Part shown: piece by piece, positions 27,301 through 39,273 of the stretch
Numbering within the stretch: position 1 is the first letter of the stretch
How the letters are laid out: the number at the start of each line of letters is the position of its first letter
Source of the DNA: Clonostachys chloroleuca
Lineage: Eukaryota; Ascomycota; Sordariomycetes; Hypocreales; Bionectriaceae
Reading direction: 5' to 3'
NCBI GenBank assembly: GCA_037952775.1
Contig: JBANAY010000001.1
Location: 248,001-312,000 of the forward strand
Length of the DNA stretch: 64,000 bases
Program-made: the position numbers and the translations under genes
Notes under the pieces: model-generated
Seen by the model: only the letters and a program-made list of their open reading frames with translations
The model's database searches: none
What the model was told of the DNA's origin: nothing

Positions 27301-30300
27301 ACTGAAAGTACTACTATAAAAAACTAAAAAAATAATAACTTATAATAATAAGTAGATATAGTAGTTATAGCCTTAATAGCGCTATAACCTGGTATACTAA
27401 AAAATCTATCCTGCTAAGAATTATAATAAATAAAATAAATTTTAGACTAAATATAAAAATTAGAATAACTCTTAGAAATAGACTTTATTGATTAGATATA
27501 TATAATAAATTAATAAAAATATAACTATAATATTAAGTTTAATCTATAGTATAAGCAAGCCAGAAAAGAATAACTATAAAAGGATAAGGAAAAATACCTT
27601 AAAAGGGGAAGACTGGATTATATCCTAAGGGAATACTAGAAATATAATAAATTATTTAAGGAAACCTTAGAAACCAGATTACTATAATACAGCTAATAGG
27701 ATTATAAAATTTCTATTATTAATAGAGGAGAACCAGCTTTCTATAAACTCTATAACCTTATAGAACCTCAGTTGCAAATACTCTATAAATATATTAATAA
27801 TATATTAGCAAAGGGCTATATATAGTTATTAACTTTATCTGCAGGATACCTTATAATATTTATACTAAAAAAAAATAGTAAACTCCGTTTAGTTATTAAC
27901 TATTGCTAGCTAAATAAGATTATATATAAAGACAGAATACCCTTACTACTGATTATAGAACTTAGAGACTAGCTATAGGGTAAACAGTAGTTTACTATAC
28001 TAGACCTGAAGGGAGCTTATAACTTAATACGAATTAAAGAAGGAGATAAATAGAAAACAGTATTTAGAATAAAGTTTAGCTTATATAAGTACCTTATTAT
28101 ACCCTTCAGACTAATAAATATATCTGTAATATTCTAATAAATAATTAATTAAGTACTCCGGGAGTATTTTAATATCTTTATAGTTATATATCTTAATAAT
28201 ATTTTAATATTCTCAGATAACCTGGATATATATAAAGAATATATATATAAGGTCCTAAAGAAACTAGAAGATATAAATCTCCTAATAGAACCTAAGAAAA
28301 GTTAGTTTTATATTAAGGAAGTTAACTTCCTAGAATATACTATTTAACCTAATAAAATATAAATAGAAAAAAGCAAAATTACTATAGTTTCCGAATAGGA
28401 AGAACTAATAAATATTAAAGAAGTATAAGCCTTCCTCGGATTTACTAATTACTACTAATAATTTATTAAAGACTATAGGAAGATTACTATACCCCTATAT
28501 AATCTAATAAAGAAAGAAAAAGAATTTTAATAGAATTCAAAACATCAGAATATATTTAATAATATTAAGAATTATATAACCTATAAACCTATACTATAGA
28601 TATTTAACCTAAATAAGGAAGTAGAACTTAAAACTAATATTTCAGATTTTATAATTAGTATATAAGTTAGCTAAAGGGATAATAAAGGGAGACTATACCC
28701 TGTAGTATTCTACTCGAAGAAACTATATAGTATAGAACTCAATTACCCTATCTATAACAAGGAATTTATAGCTATTATATATATATTCGAAGAATTTGAA
28801 TACTACTGCCTAGGAATATAATATAAGGTCAAGGTATATATAGACTATAAGAATATTCAGTACTTTACTATAACTTAATAACTTAATAGATAATAAATAT
28901 ACTATACTAAATACTTATCTAAGTTTAACTATAAAATTATATATTAAAAAGGATCGGAAAACAGATAAACTAATACTCTTAGCTGGAAACCTGAGTATAA
29001 ATAAATAATCCCAAAAACTAACAGATAACTGTTTTTAATAAATAATAAAGGATATTTAGTATAATAAACTTTAGGCGCTATACTAAGAGAAACAGTATAT
29101 ACTAAAGTCCAGATAGAAGCTATACTAAATATAAAAATACTATAATAAGATATAAGAATAGTATTTATTAAAGAAATCTATAAGCACCTGCTCTCGGGAT
29201 ATTAAGGAGTTAAGAAAATATTCAATAGGATAAAATAATATTATAATTACCCTAGTCTATAAAAAGATATATAAACTATAGTTTCAGAATATAATACTTA
29301 TATATAAATTAAATCTATAAGATATAAACTATATAGAGAACTTAAGCTAGTTATAGTACTAGAACAGCTATAGTAATTAATATTCTTTAACTATATTATT
29401 AAGCTACTATTATTAATAGAACCTATAATAGGAGTATAGTATAATAGTATCTTAGTTATTATTAATAGACTTATAAAGTATAGATAATTTATTCTATATA
29501 AGGAAGTAAGCTCTACAGAAGACCTTATATACTAATTCCTATAATATATAGTTAGTTACTATAGACTACCTAAAGAAATAATCTCAGATAGAGAAATAAC
29601 TTTTACCTCTAAATTTTAGTAATTACTTATAGTATAAATAGGTACTAAGTATAAGCTCTTAATAGCTTACTACCCCCAGAGTAATAGATAAATAGAATAT
29701 TTAAACTAAATATTAGAATAATACTTATAAGTATATATTAATTATAAATAAGATAATTAGGTATAACTATTGCCTATAGCTCAGATTATATATAATAGCT
29801 CAGTATAAGAATCTATCTAGCTTATGCTTATATATATAAACTATAGCTATAAACCAGAATTCCAGAACTAACAAACGCTCGATAGACTAGATATATTTAC
29901 TGCTATACTTATAAAGGAAATATTATACTTATTATATATAGAAATAAAGATAGAATTAGAATTTATTTAAGAAAGAATAAAAAAATACTATAATAAAATA
30001 AGATTAAAGAGACTAATCTTAAAGGAGGGAGATAAAGTCTACCTACTCCATAAAAATATTATAATATTATAACTAAGTAATAAATTAGACTATAAAAAAC
30101 TTAGACTATTTAAAATTAAGAATAAAAAATCAGATACTAACTATAAACTCTTACTACCAGATATAATATATATCTACCCAGTTTTTTATATCTTATTACT
30201 TAAAAAAGCACTAGAGAATACTCCAGATTAAGACTATCTAATTAAGGTCTATAAAGAAGAATATAAGCTAGAAAAAATACTAAAGAAAGAAGTTAGAAAT

Positions 30301-31088
30301 AGATAAATATTCTACTTTATTAAATAGAAGGGATATACTAATAATAATAATACCTAGGAACCTACTAGATACCTAAAGAACTGCTAGAAGCTTATCTAAT
30401 AGTATTACCAGGCCTAGAAATACCTATCCTAATAAACTAAGAAGGGGATAGTTCTATACCCTCTTAAAGAAATACTGAATTAATCTTAATCTCTGAAAAT
30501 ACAGGCTCAGAAGAAGGAGTAATTACTAAAGAAGAAGCTGCTTTACAGGCTATCTCCTCTGCCTCCTCTTATTCTACCTGCTCTAACTCTTTAATACTGT
30601 TAATACTATAAGATACTGCTTATATTATCTTATTAAGCTATATTTTCTTTTGTTTATATAAATACTATACTTTAATACTTATATACTCTAATTCCTCCTC
30701 TACTATATCTAGCTCCTCTTTAGCTTACTGATAATAGATCTTAATACAGTGGATCTGCTGTACAGATAATCCTTAAATATTATAGCGCGATTAACTGTAT
30801 AATATATATTCTATATAATAAGAGGAATCCGAAGGAGACGCCTAGTAAGAACGCTTACCTCAGCCCTTATAGTAAGAATATACCGGTATAACAGAAGGAT
30901 TATTTAGAATAGTAAAAAGGAGAGTATTCCTACGAATTATAAATAACTTAGTTTTTAATACTTTCGTTTTTAAAATATAACTAGATAATATAGTATTAGT
31001 ATAAATAATAAAGGAAGGAAGTTAGGTAATATACTAACTAGGCTGCTGAATATAGTCTTAAGGATAAAACTAACAGGAGGGGGCATTA

Positions 31089-31466
31089 TATTATAAATAA
31101 CCCCTATATTATCTAATAGGACTATCCTTAGTTATTATATATAGTTATATACAGTTAAATAATATAATTAATATCCTATATATTAACTATAGTACTGGTT
31201 AATTACTAATAATATATTCTATATTATATATATCGCCTTAGTATATATATATATTTATTTCGCTAGATAGAATACTCTTTCAGATAGTTATTAATATATT
31301 GTCTATATATCTATTATTACTAGCTCCACAATACTCGCATATTAATAGTAACTCGTATTACACAGCCTAAGACAACCTGATCACGCTACTCAGAATAACT
31401 CTCTGATTGGTTCAACCCCGACCTACCCTAGACCCCCGTCCTAGTGTAAGTTATCCAACCGTCACA
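31089..31466 (+). repeat. 3' LTR of the family-A chromovirus (right third nearly unmutated)
   Basis: This 378-bp LTR is RIP-mutated on its left but keeps original C and G from about 31,325 on. For example, ctctgattggttcaacccc here reads ctctaattagtttaaccct in the 5' LTR. It ends gtcaca, and the TSD aaatt follows. Confidence 0.95.
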
Positions 31467-31789
31467 AAATTATATATAATATTAAATTCTTTTCTTTAGA
31501 TTTTAATTATAAAATAATTAGTTTTAGAATTAATAATTTTATTATTATATTTAAATAATATTTTATTTAGAATTATAATATTATAGAACTTTTTCTTTAT
31601 TCTTTATAATAGATAGAATTAGTTAATTACTATTAGTAAAATATAATTACTTAATACTCTATAGTCTATTTATACTATAAGCTAGTTTCTCTTAATCTTA
31701 ATATTTATAATAATATTAATTAAATTTCCTCTTTTAATAGCTTCTAGAGTTTTTTAATTTAATATTATTTTATTATACTATAGTTCTAT
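31467..31789 (-). mobile_element. Base family-A chromovirus (minus), piece 4: protease region
   Basis: This is the reverse complement of about 27,120 down to about 26,800 of the plus-strand element, directly continuing piece 3. It ends in tctat (31785-31789), the target duplication of the 3.6-kb element that follows. Confidence 0.82.
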
Positions 31790-32005
31790 TATTAGTAGTT
31801 AACTAATAGATTACCTGGTAAAGTATATAACTAGAGGTCTGACCCTGTGCTTTATCCCTTAGAAGAGTATTACAGGAGAAAATAGAGAGCTTTAGTAATT
31901 AATATAACTATAAGGAGACCCCTAATAGCAGATTAGACTACTACTAGGCTCCTATAATATACTTATAACCCCTTTACTCCCTTAAACTAACCCCTACTTC
32001 TAATA
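31790..32005 (+). repeat. 5' LTR of the 3.6-kb element
   Basis: This 216-bp LTR begins tattagtagttaac and ends cttctaata. It aligns without gaps to 35176-35391. Confidence 0.88.
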
Positions 32006-35000
32006 TATTAATTACTCTACTTACTATAATAGGAAGGGACTATTAGGATATATAAGTATATAAAGCTATAACTAGTAACTCTATAATATTTAACTAGCAA
32101 TCTACTAGCTATAGGCTGGAAAAGCCTTTATTAACCTTAGAATATAGAGAGATAAGATCCTATAATAAAATAGCTGATCTATAAGCTTCAGAGAGACTAT
32201 AAGCTAACTAGTAAGCTTATTATAGCTTAGTAGTAAGTTAAAGGTATATAGTATAAAGAGATTAATAAAGAAGATAAAGAAGAATAAGAGTATATAAAAG
32301 AAAGAGTAACCTTCTTATATATCTAAGTAGTAAGCCTATAAGTAAGTTATAAGATATCTATATATATCTTACTAGTAACCCTCTGGGGTATTATATATTA
32401 GCAGGATATAAGCCTATAGAGATAACTACTATTAAACCTATAAACCTATAAGCTTATAAGTACTAAGGTAAATAATAAGTTTATATCTATAAGGTTAAGA
32501 GCAAAAGACTATATATATATTACTTATAAGTTTATAGTAGTTCTTAAAGGAATAAATAGTACTATAAGGAGTAAGAGTAGTAAAGAAAGAGATCTCTTTA
32601 TATTACTTCTATACCTAGCTCTATAAGTACTATAGATATATTCTATATTAGGGTATAACCTAATAGTAAGTATCTTACTTACTTAGAGGGTTTCAGCTAT
32701 ATATAGGAAGTATATAGTTAGCCTACTTTTAGTATATATTTTAAAGAGTTAACTATAATCTAATAGCTTAAGGAGAGTTAACTATAACCTAGTAACTTAA
32801 TAGAGTATTACTATAATTATACTGGTTTTAGAGGGGTACTAGAGGAGCTGTCTTATTAAGGGATATTCTATAGTATATAAATACTAGTTATTATAATAAA
32901 CTAGCTATTAGAGAGAATAGTATAAGTAGGATAATTCCTATATAGAAGAAAAGTAAAAAGCTAGTAATAGAAAAGTAATAGAATTATAAGAATAAGAGAG
33001 TTATAAATAGCAGATTATACTCCTAATATACTATAAAAAGAAGAGTATTATATAGGTATTACTATTAGTATACTATACTATATAAGTAAGAAAGAAGTAA
33101 GAGAGAAGTAAAAGAGTTATAAGTAGTAAATAGTACTATTAGTACTATAAATAAATAGAAAGTAATAGAAAGTAACTATAGATATTACTACTAGTATAAT
33201 ATAATAAATAAGTAAAAGAGTTATAAGAGAACTACTGGAAATTTACTATTAATTATTAATCTTTACCTCTTATTTCCTTTAAACCTTTTTTATTTTAATT
33301 ACTAATATTAGTATAGATTTAATTTAATTTACTAATAGTAGTAGATAAGTAAGTAAAAAGTAAGAGAATAATAAGGGAAATTAGGATACTATACTAAAGT
33401 ATAGTAATTATAATTAAGAATAAATATAGAAGAGAAGAATTATAGTATTATAGGTATATTATAATATATAAGTAGGAGAGTTTTAATTATCTTATAATAG
33501 AAAAAAGAAGAAGTAGTATTTAGCTAATTAGAATATTACCCCTCTAATACTATAAGAATAAATAATAAATATAAAGATAAATTAAAAAGGTAGCTAATTA
33601 GTAGTACTACTATAGATATATAAGAGACTATTCAGGGACTAGCCCCTTATTCCTCCTTATCCTCCTTATCCTCCTCTATAGGGAAGAAATTAGGTACTAT
33701 AAGTAGTACTATATAATTACTAAGAGCTATATAAGACCTAGAGCTATAATTAGACTAATAATAGATTAGTAAGTAAATAGTAAGAGAGAAGTAAGAGATA
33801 TAAATATTAGCTTAGTAGGTAGCTATAGCTATTATTATTTAAAGGTAATTAACTACCTTAAGAAAAAGTTAATTATAGAAATAATTATAAGCCTAGTAAG
33901 CCTCTTGCTTATAAGTAGTAAGTTTAGCAGCAGCTTAGTTAGCAGCTGTACTAGTCTTCTTCTTTATAGCTTAAAGGGCCTAATATACCTTCTGTTAAAG
34001 GGCTTTTAACTTATTCTATCCAGTAGTTAATAACAGACTAGTAATAGACTAATAAGAGAAAAGACTTACCTTATTAATAACCTCTTTAGAGGCCTTAGCT
34101 ATAAGGGCTACTATAGTAGTCTTATAATTACTACTAATTATAAGTAAACAGGGTTTATTATATATAGTATAGTATATATACTTTTCAGAATTAGCTATTA
34201 TAGAGTTAGTAATTAGAATACTAGAGAGTTTTAAGTCTTATAATAGTAAATATATACTATTATTATTATTATAGTAGGTAGAGACTAGCTCTAAGTTATT
34301 AAAAGCTACTAATATAACTAGATAGTAATAGTAGATCTTATTATTCCTATTAGTAGTTAGTAATAAATCTTAAGTATAGTACTAGTATTAGGCTTATATC
34401 TTTAAATTAAGAGTTTAACTCTCCTTAAGCTCTTTAGTTCTAGATAATATAGTAAGAGAGGAGGTAATAGGCCTAGATATATTAATTAAGTATCTTATAT
34501 AATCTAATAGTAATCTAGAGAATACTTATATAATAATAGTAGTAGTAGTATACTTATTTTACTATTTTAAGTTAATTATAATATATAGGTATAGATTATA
34601 ATATTAAGATCTAGCTACTTATAAGAGATAATAATAATAATATATAAAGAAGGAAGAAATTAAGAAATAATAAAGGATAAATATAAGCTATAAGAAGGAG
34701 AGTTACTATTATTAAGTAAGTTTTTAATAACTCTCCTTCTATTAACCTTTTATATATAATAGCTATATATAACTAAGAGGCTTATTATAGAGGCTATAAT
34801 AATAATAATAGTAATTTACTTATATACCTATAAATTACAGATAAGATACTTATAAGAGTATTATAGAGATAATTATATATAGTTATATTTAACTATTAAA
34901 AGATTCTATTATTATATAGCTTTAATAGAGATATCCCTATATAATTATAAACTATAAGCTAATAGTAATAGGAAGGATAGTTAGTAGTAAGATATAGGAG

Positions 35001-35175
35001 AGATATATAGTCTAGGTAGTTATTACTCTTTTCCTTACTTATAGAAAGGTTTTTAATAAGGATAATAGGAAGTTAGAATATAAAGTATTTTATATAGGAG
35101 GATAGCCTGAGGGTATTATAAGATTAGTAGCTGTATTATTAGTACTGCAGATAGTACTAGTAAGGGAGGGTAATC

Positions 35176-35391
35176 TATTAGTAGTTAACTAATAGATTAC
35201 CTAATAAAGTATATAACTAGAGGTCTAACCCTGTACTTTATCCCTTGGAAGGGTATTACAGGAGAAGATAGAGAGCTTTAGTAATTAATATAACTATAAG
35301 GAGACCCCTAATAGTAGATTAGACTGCTGCTAGGCTCCTGTAATATACTTATAACCCCTTTACTCCCTTAAACCGACCTCTGCCTCTGATA
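35176..35391 (+). repeat. 3' LTR of the 3.6-kb element
   Basis: This 216-bp LTR ends cctctgata and is less mutated at its right end than its partner (aaccgacctctgcc against aactaacccctact). Confidence 0.88.
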
Positions 35392-35745
35392 TCTATTATA
35401 GTTAGTTTATATTATTTTTTATCTAATTAACTTATTATTTAAACTATTCTTACTTTTCTTTATTCTTAAGTACTTATCTTAGAATATCTATAAAAGTTCT
35501 TAGTTTATCTATATAATTAGAAATAGTATATCTTATTTATAATATTATTTTATTTTCTCTTTCTATAATTAGTATTACTATAAGTATAATTTAGTAGGAT
35601 TTATATTATTATTATTATATTTAGCTAATTCTAATATTATTTTCTTAGTTTCTAAATAGTTTCTATACTTCTAGTTATAATATTATTTAATTTAGCTATT
35701 ATATTTAGCTATTATCTAATCTTTAAAATTCTTATTTTTATACTA
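35392..35745 (-). mobile_element. Base family-A chromovirus (minus), piece 5
   Basis: This is the reverse complement of about 26,800 down to about 26,310 of the plus-strand element (gag-pol junction region). It ends in the 8-bp sequence atactata (35738-35745), which is repeated after repeat D at 36655-36662. Confidence 0.8.
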
Positions 35746-36654
35746 TATGTTGAATTGAGAGACTATAGCCACTATAAGTTAGTGACCGTATCGCTATAAG
35801 TTAGCGGTTGCAACCACTAACCTCTAGCGGTCGCAACCACTAACTGTTAGCGATTGTAGCTACTGACTGTTAGCGATTATAGCCACTAACTATTAGCAAT
35901 TGCTATCCCCTGTAACAGCTAGCCAATAGCGATTAAGACCGCTATCCGATAGCAACTACGATCACTAGCCAATAGCGGTTGCAGCTACTGTAGGTCAGTA
36001 GCTACAGGCCGCTATAACCGCTACAGCTTAGCGGGCTCCAGTTCCTCTTTAGGGCTAGGAGCATCAGCAGTATTATTTATAGGTTATTAGGCTATATTAG
36101 CCTAAATAAGAGTCTAGAAAATTCAGGAAAAAATCTGAGTAACTTCTAGTAGCCTAACCTATACCTAAGCTACCCTATAACCAACCTACCCTAGACTAGA
36201 CCTTAGATCTTAGATATCTCTTTTAGCTTTAAAGATAAGATATCTAATATCTATACTTAACTAATCAGCTTAACTAGCTCTCTCAGATAAAAGTAGGTCT
36301 TAAAAAGATTATATATATCTGTCTTATAGTTTAGTAGTTATAAGTTAATTTTTTAGATTTCCTATAATAATAAATTTTATAGAAAATTAAAAGTAGTCTG
36401 GGAAGCTACTATAGTAGGTTTTAGAGTAGTTTTTAGTTAGTAGACCTATAAGAGAAATTAGTATATTTTTCCAGTTCCTCTTACTAAAATAAGATTCTTT
36501 TATACTATAAAATATACTATAAATAAACTTTCTAGTATAAAATTTAACTAAGTTATAGAGGAGTATTCACTATAAGTTAAAAGCTAAATTTTCTGCTGCT
36601 GCTAGTTATAGCAGTCTTAAGGCCTAATATACCTTATAGGCCACTGTAATTTCA
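35746..36654. repeat. Repeat D: 909-bp palindrome-rich non-autonomous element with 8-bp TSD
   Basis: It is bounded by atactata on both sides and runs from tgttgaattg to gtaatttca. The left 300 bp are GC-richer and only lightly RIP-mutated. They contain at least four tandem 23-bp units (35803-35825, 35826-35848, 35849-35871, 35872-35894), each centred on a near-perfect palindrome (GGTTGCAACC in the first). The right part is AT-rich and unassigned. An 8-bp target duplication would suit a hAT-like DNA element, but I see no convincing hAT terminal repeats. Confidence 0.75.
35803..35894. repeat. 23-bp palindromic minisatellite, four units
   Basis: Four contiguous 23-bp units begin agcggttgcaacc, agcggtcgcaacc, agcgattgtagc and agcgattatagcc. 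The first two are nearly intact, and the last two show C-to-T/G-to-A change. Degenerate units continue on both sides. Confidence 0.9.
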
Positions 36655-38828
36655 ATACTATAGTTTAATTTTAGCTTTTTTATAAACTTTATATTTTAAC
36701 TTAGAGTATAATTCTATTAGTAGTTTACTATAAATATATTCTTTAGAATATTTTTCTAAGTTTTTCTTAAAAATAATATATTATTTTATATTATACTATT
36801 AGTATATAAATTATTATATTTATTCTATAGTATATTTATTAGATATTTTTTTATTAAAATATAGAAAGAAATTATTTTTAGCTTTCTCTATTTAATATAT
36901 TTAATACTAATTATTATAATAGATTATTTAGAATTCTAAAAAGTAATTATATATCTATATAGTTTCTATATAAATTAGTATTTTATATATATTATTACTA
37001 AGTTATATAGTACTAATAGTATTATTTCTAAAAATAATTAATTTTTTTAATATATTTAGATATTATTCTTATATTTTCTTTTAATAATATATATAGAGTT
37101 TATTATATTTAGTTTTAATTTCTATTCTTATCTACTAGTATTATTCTTTCTTAATAGTATTTTATAGAATAACTCTATTAGTATAATAGAATATATATTT
37201 ATACTTAATAGATAGTTTAAATTCTAAAACTTATTTCTCTTATTTAAACTTTTCTTTAAGTTCTTAGAAAATTTATTAAATCTTCTCTTATTATTTTCTA
37301 AATATATTTTATTTCTTATATTCTTTAGATTTTAGTATTTTTCTAAAAATAGATATATTTTTTAGGAAAAATTTAGAAATTATAATATTTATAAGAGTTT
37401 CTTTCTAATTAATTTTATATATTATTCTTAAAACTTAAGTATTAGTTTTTCTAATTACTTTTAATTACTTCTTACTATTCTTAATAAGTTTTTAATCTTT
37501 CTTTTTTTTATTTTTCTTAGATTCTAAATATTAAGATAAAATATATTTAATCTTATTATAATTATAATATTTATATTTTTCTATAGCTTCTAACTCTATA
37601 GATTTTATATATATTCTAGAGATTATAGTATACTATTATTATAATTTCCTAATATTAGTAAAATAAATAGCTTATTACTTATAAGTTTACTACTAGTACT
37701 ATTAGTTATTAATTCTTATAGCTATAGTTATATATTTATAAATACTTATTAGTTTATTTTTCTTATAGAGTTTATTTTAAACTTCTCTCTTAAGTTAGTT
37801 AAAGTAGTAAAATATAGTATATTCCTTATTCTATTTAGTTTTAGCTAGTAGTTAGAGATAATAAGTATTAAAGATTAAATATAATTCTTTCTAAAAGAGT
37901 ATATTAATCTTATATTCTATTTTATACTTTTTATTTTAAATACTAAAGATCTATTTAAAAACTTTTATAAAATAATTAAAACTTATTATAATATTAATAG
38001 TTTATTAGCTTTTTTATCTATTAAAATATTTTCTTATAATAAATTTAAATTAATTAAATATAACTTCTTTAAGTTATAAGTAAGTATATATAATCTTTCT
38101 TTTATTAGTATTAAGTATAATAGAAAAGTAATTAAAATATATTTAGAATTAAATTATAAATTCCTAAAGTTTATTTTAAATTCTATTAAATATTTTAAAT
38201 AGTAATAGTTTAAATAGTTATTCTAACTCTCTTTCTTAAATAATAGTTATAGCTTATATCTAAATATTAGTATTTATAATAGCTTATTATATTATAAGAG
38301 CTATTATCTTAGCTAACTCCTAGTAAATATCTATAAAATATATATTAAACTAATTAATTTAGTTTTATAAAAGCTATATCTCTATAATATAATTATTATT
38401 ATTATTATTACTATTATTATTATTCTTATTTATAATATTATTTTTAATAGTTAGAGTAAATAGATTATTATTAGTAATAGGAATATACTACTACTAAGCT
38501 TAAGATACTATAATAACTATAATATCTTCTTTGTTACTATATAATAATTAAGATAAAATAATTAGCTAAATAAGATTTATTAATATATAATAATTAGTTA
38601 ATTTATACTAAATAGGGTCTAGAGTAGATTAGAATTAAACTAATTAGAGTATATTCTAAGTAGTATAATTAAGTTATTATTTAGCTATATAATATAAGTT
38701 ACTATTAATATATAAGTATTATAGAGCTAGTTCTAATAGAGATATAGATAATTATATTAATAACTATCTAAAAGAGTATTCTAATTAGTTGAAATAAATA
38801 TATATATATATCAGGGGATTATTAGTTC
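36655..38828 (-). mobile_element. Base family-A chromovirus (minus), piece 6: gag and 5' LTR
   Basis: This is the reverse complement of the gag and leader of family A, for example 36,660-36,720 against 26,250-26,310. It is closed by the 5' LTR at about 38586-38828 (243 bp, same size as the split 3' LTR). The right limit is uncertain by a few bases. The (ATT)n tract at about 38,390-38,425 corresponds to the acidic/Asn stretch of gag. The six pieces sum to about 7.2 kb, the size expected for a complete element with 243-bp LTRs. Confidence 0.8.
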
Positions 38829-39273
38829 TTAGCAATAATCCGAGTCTGAGGATCATAAGGATTATTAGGGTAATACAGCCTGTTGTTACAGCCTGCTGTT
38901 ACAGCCTGCTGTTGGTAATACATTGGCTACCACACTGCATATATTGTTTCAGCTGAGAGCCAACCATTCCATTTACGGACGGGCCAGGCAGACACGGAAA
39001 TGTGCAATGCCCCACTCATATTACCAACCGATATATTTTTGTCTCTTGGCTGCAGCCTTGGGCGGCTAGCAGAGCTTGTTGTGCTGTCGAGTCTGGCTTC
39101 TTCCATTGCTGGTTCTTACTCCATAATCAAACTCTCTCACACTAATATATTGTGGCTCAACACCATAGCTCCCAAAAAAGTTATCATTCAGCTTAAACTT
39201 TATCCCACGCTGCCGGGTACGCCTCACATTCCTTTTCAAATTACTCCTTTCTTGACCAAAACACGACGAAGTC
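38829..39273. other. Island edge and upstream region of the HET gene
   Basis: Base composition changes within a few tens of bases from TpA-rich to ordinary DNA. I see no gene here; a 94-codon plus-strand frame (39000-39284) has no recognisable features. It contains the 13-bp triple repeat listed separately. Confidence 0.6.
38875..38913 (+). repeat. 13-bp x 3 tandem repeat at the island edge
   Basis: acagcctgttgtt is followed by two copies of acagcctgctgtt, and the array is flanked on both sides by ggtaat. Confidence 0.95.

Larger units (their letters stand above)
23997..31466 (+). mobile_element. Family-A Ty3/gypsy chromovirus, 7.47 kb, complete length but RIP-inactivated
   Basis: Two 378-bp LTRs (23997-24374 and 31089-31466) are flanked by a perfect TSD aaatt (23992-23996 and 31467-31471). 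A purine tract aggaggggg lies just before the 3' LTR. Conceptual plus-strand translation shows, in order: gag with a zinc-knuckle relic near 25,390-25,425 (YNYNKIRYI); reverse transcriptase at about 27,880-28,330 (LRLVINY, LDLKGAYNLI, YLNNILIFS); RNase H at about 28,590-28,880; integrase at about 29,060-29,900; and a chromodomain at about 30,265-30,420 (FYFIK, KGYTNNN, WEPTRYL). The chromodomain places it among chromoviruses. Stops are frequent and the catalytic YLDD box reads YLNN. Confidence 0.93.
31790..35391 (+). mobile_element. Non-autonomous LTR element, 3.6 kb, no recognisable pol
   Basis: Two 216-bp LTRs (31790-32005 and 35176-35391), running TGTTAG-like to CTAACA-like, are flanked by a perfect TSD tctat (31785-31789 and 35392-35396). 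A purine tract taagggaggg precedes the right LTR, implying plus orientation. I could not find reverse-transcriptase, integrase or gag traces in the 3.17-kb interior. It therefore resembles a large-retrotransposon-derivative type of parasite, but heavy RIP could also hide a deleted pol. Confidence 0.82.

Noticed and set aside
1..38828. A centromere or a mitochondrial insertion as the explanation of the AT island
   Set aside because: Almost all of it resolves into LTR elements and two repeats with target duplications, and transitions at CpA explain the AT content. I cannot exclude that such an island lies near a centromere.
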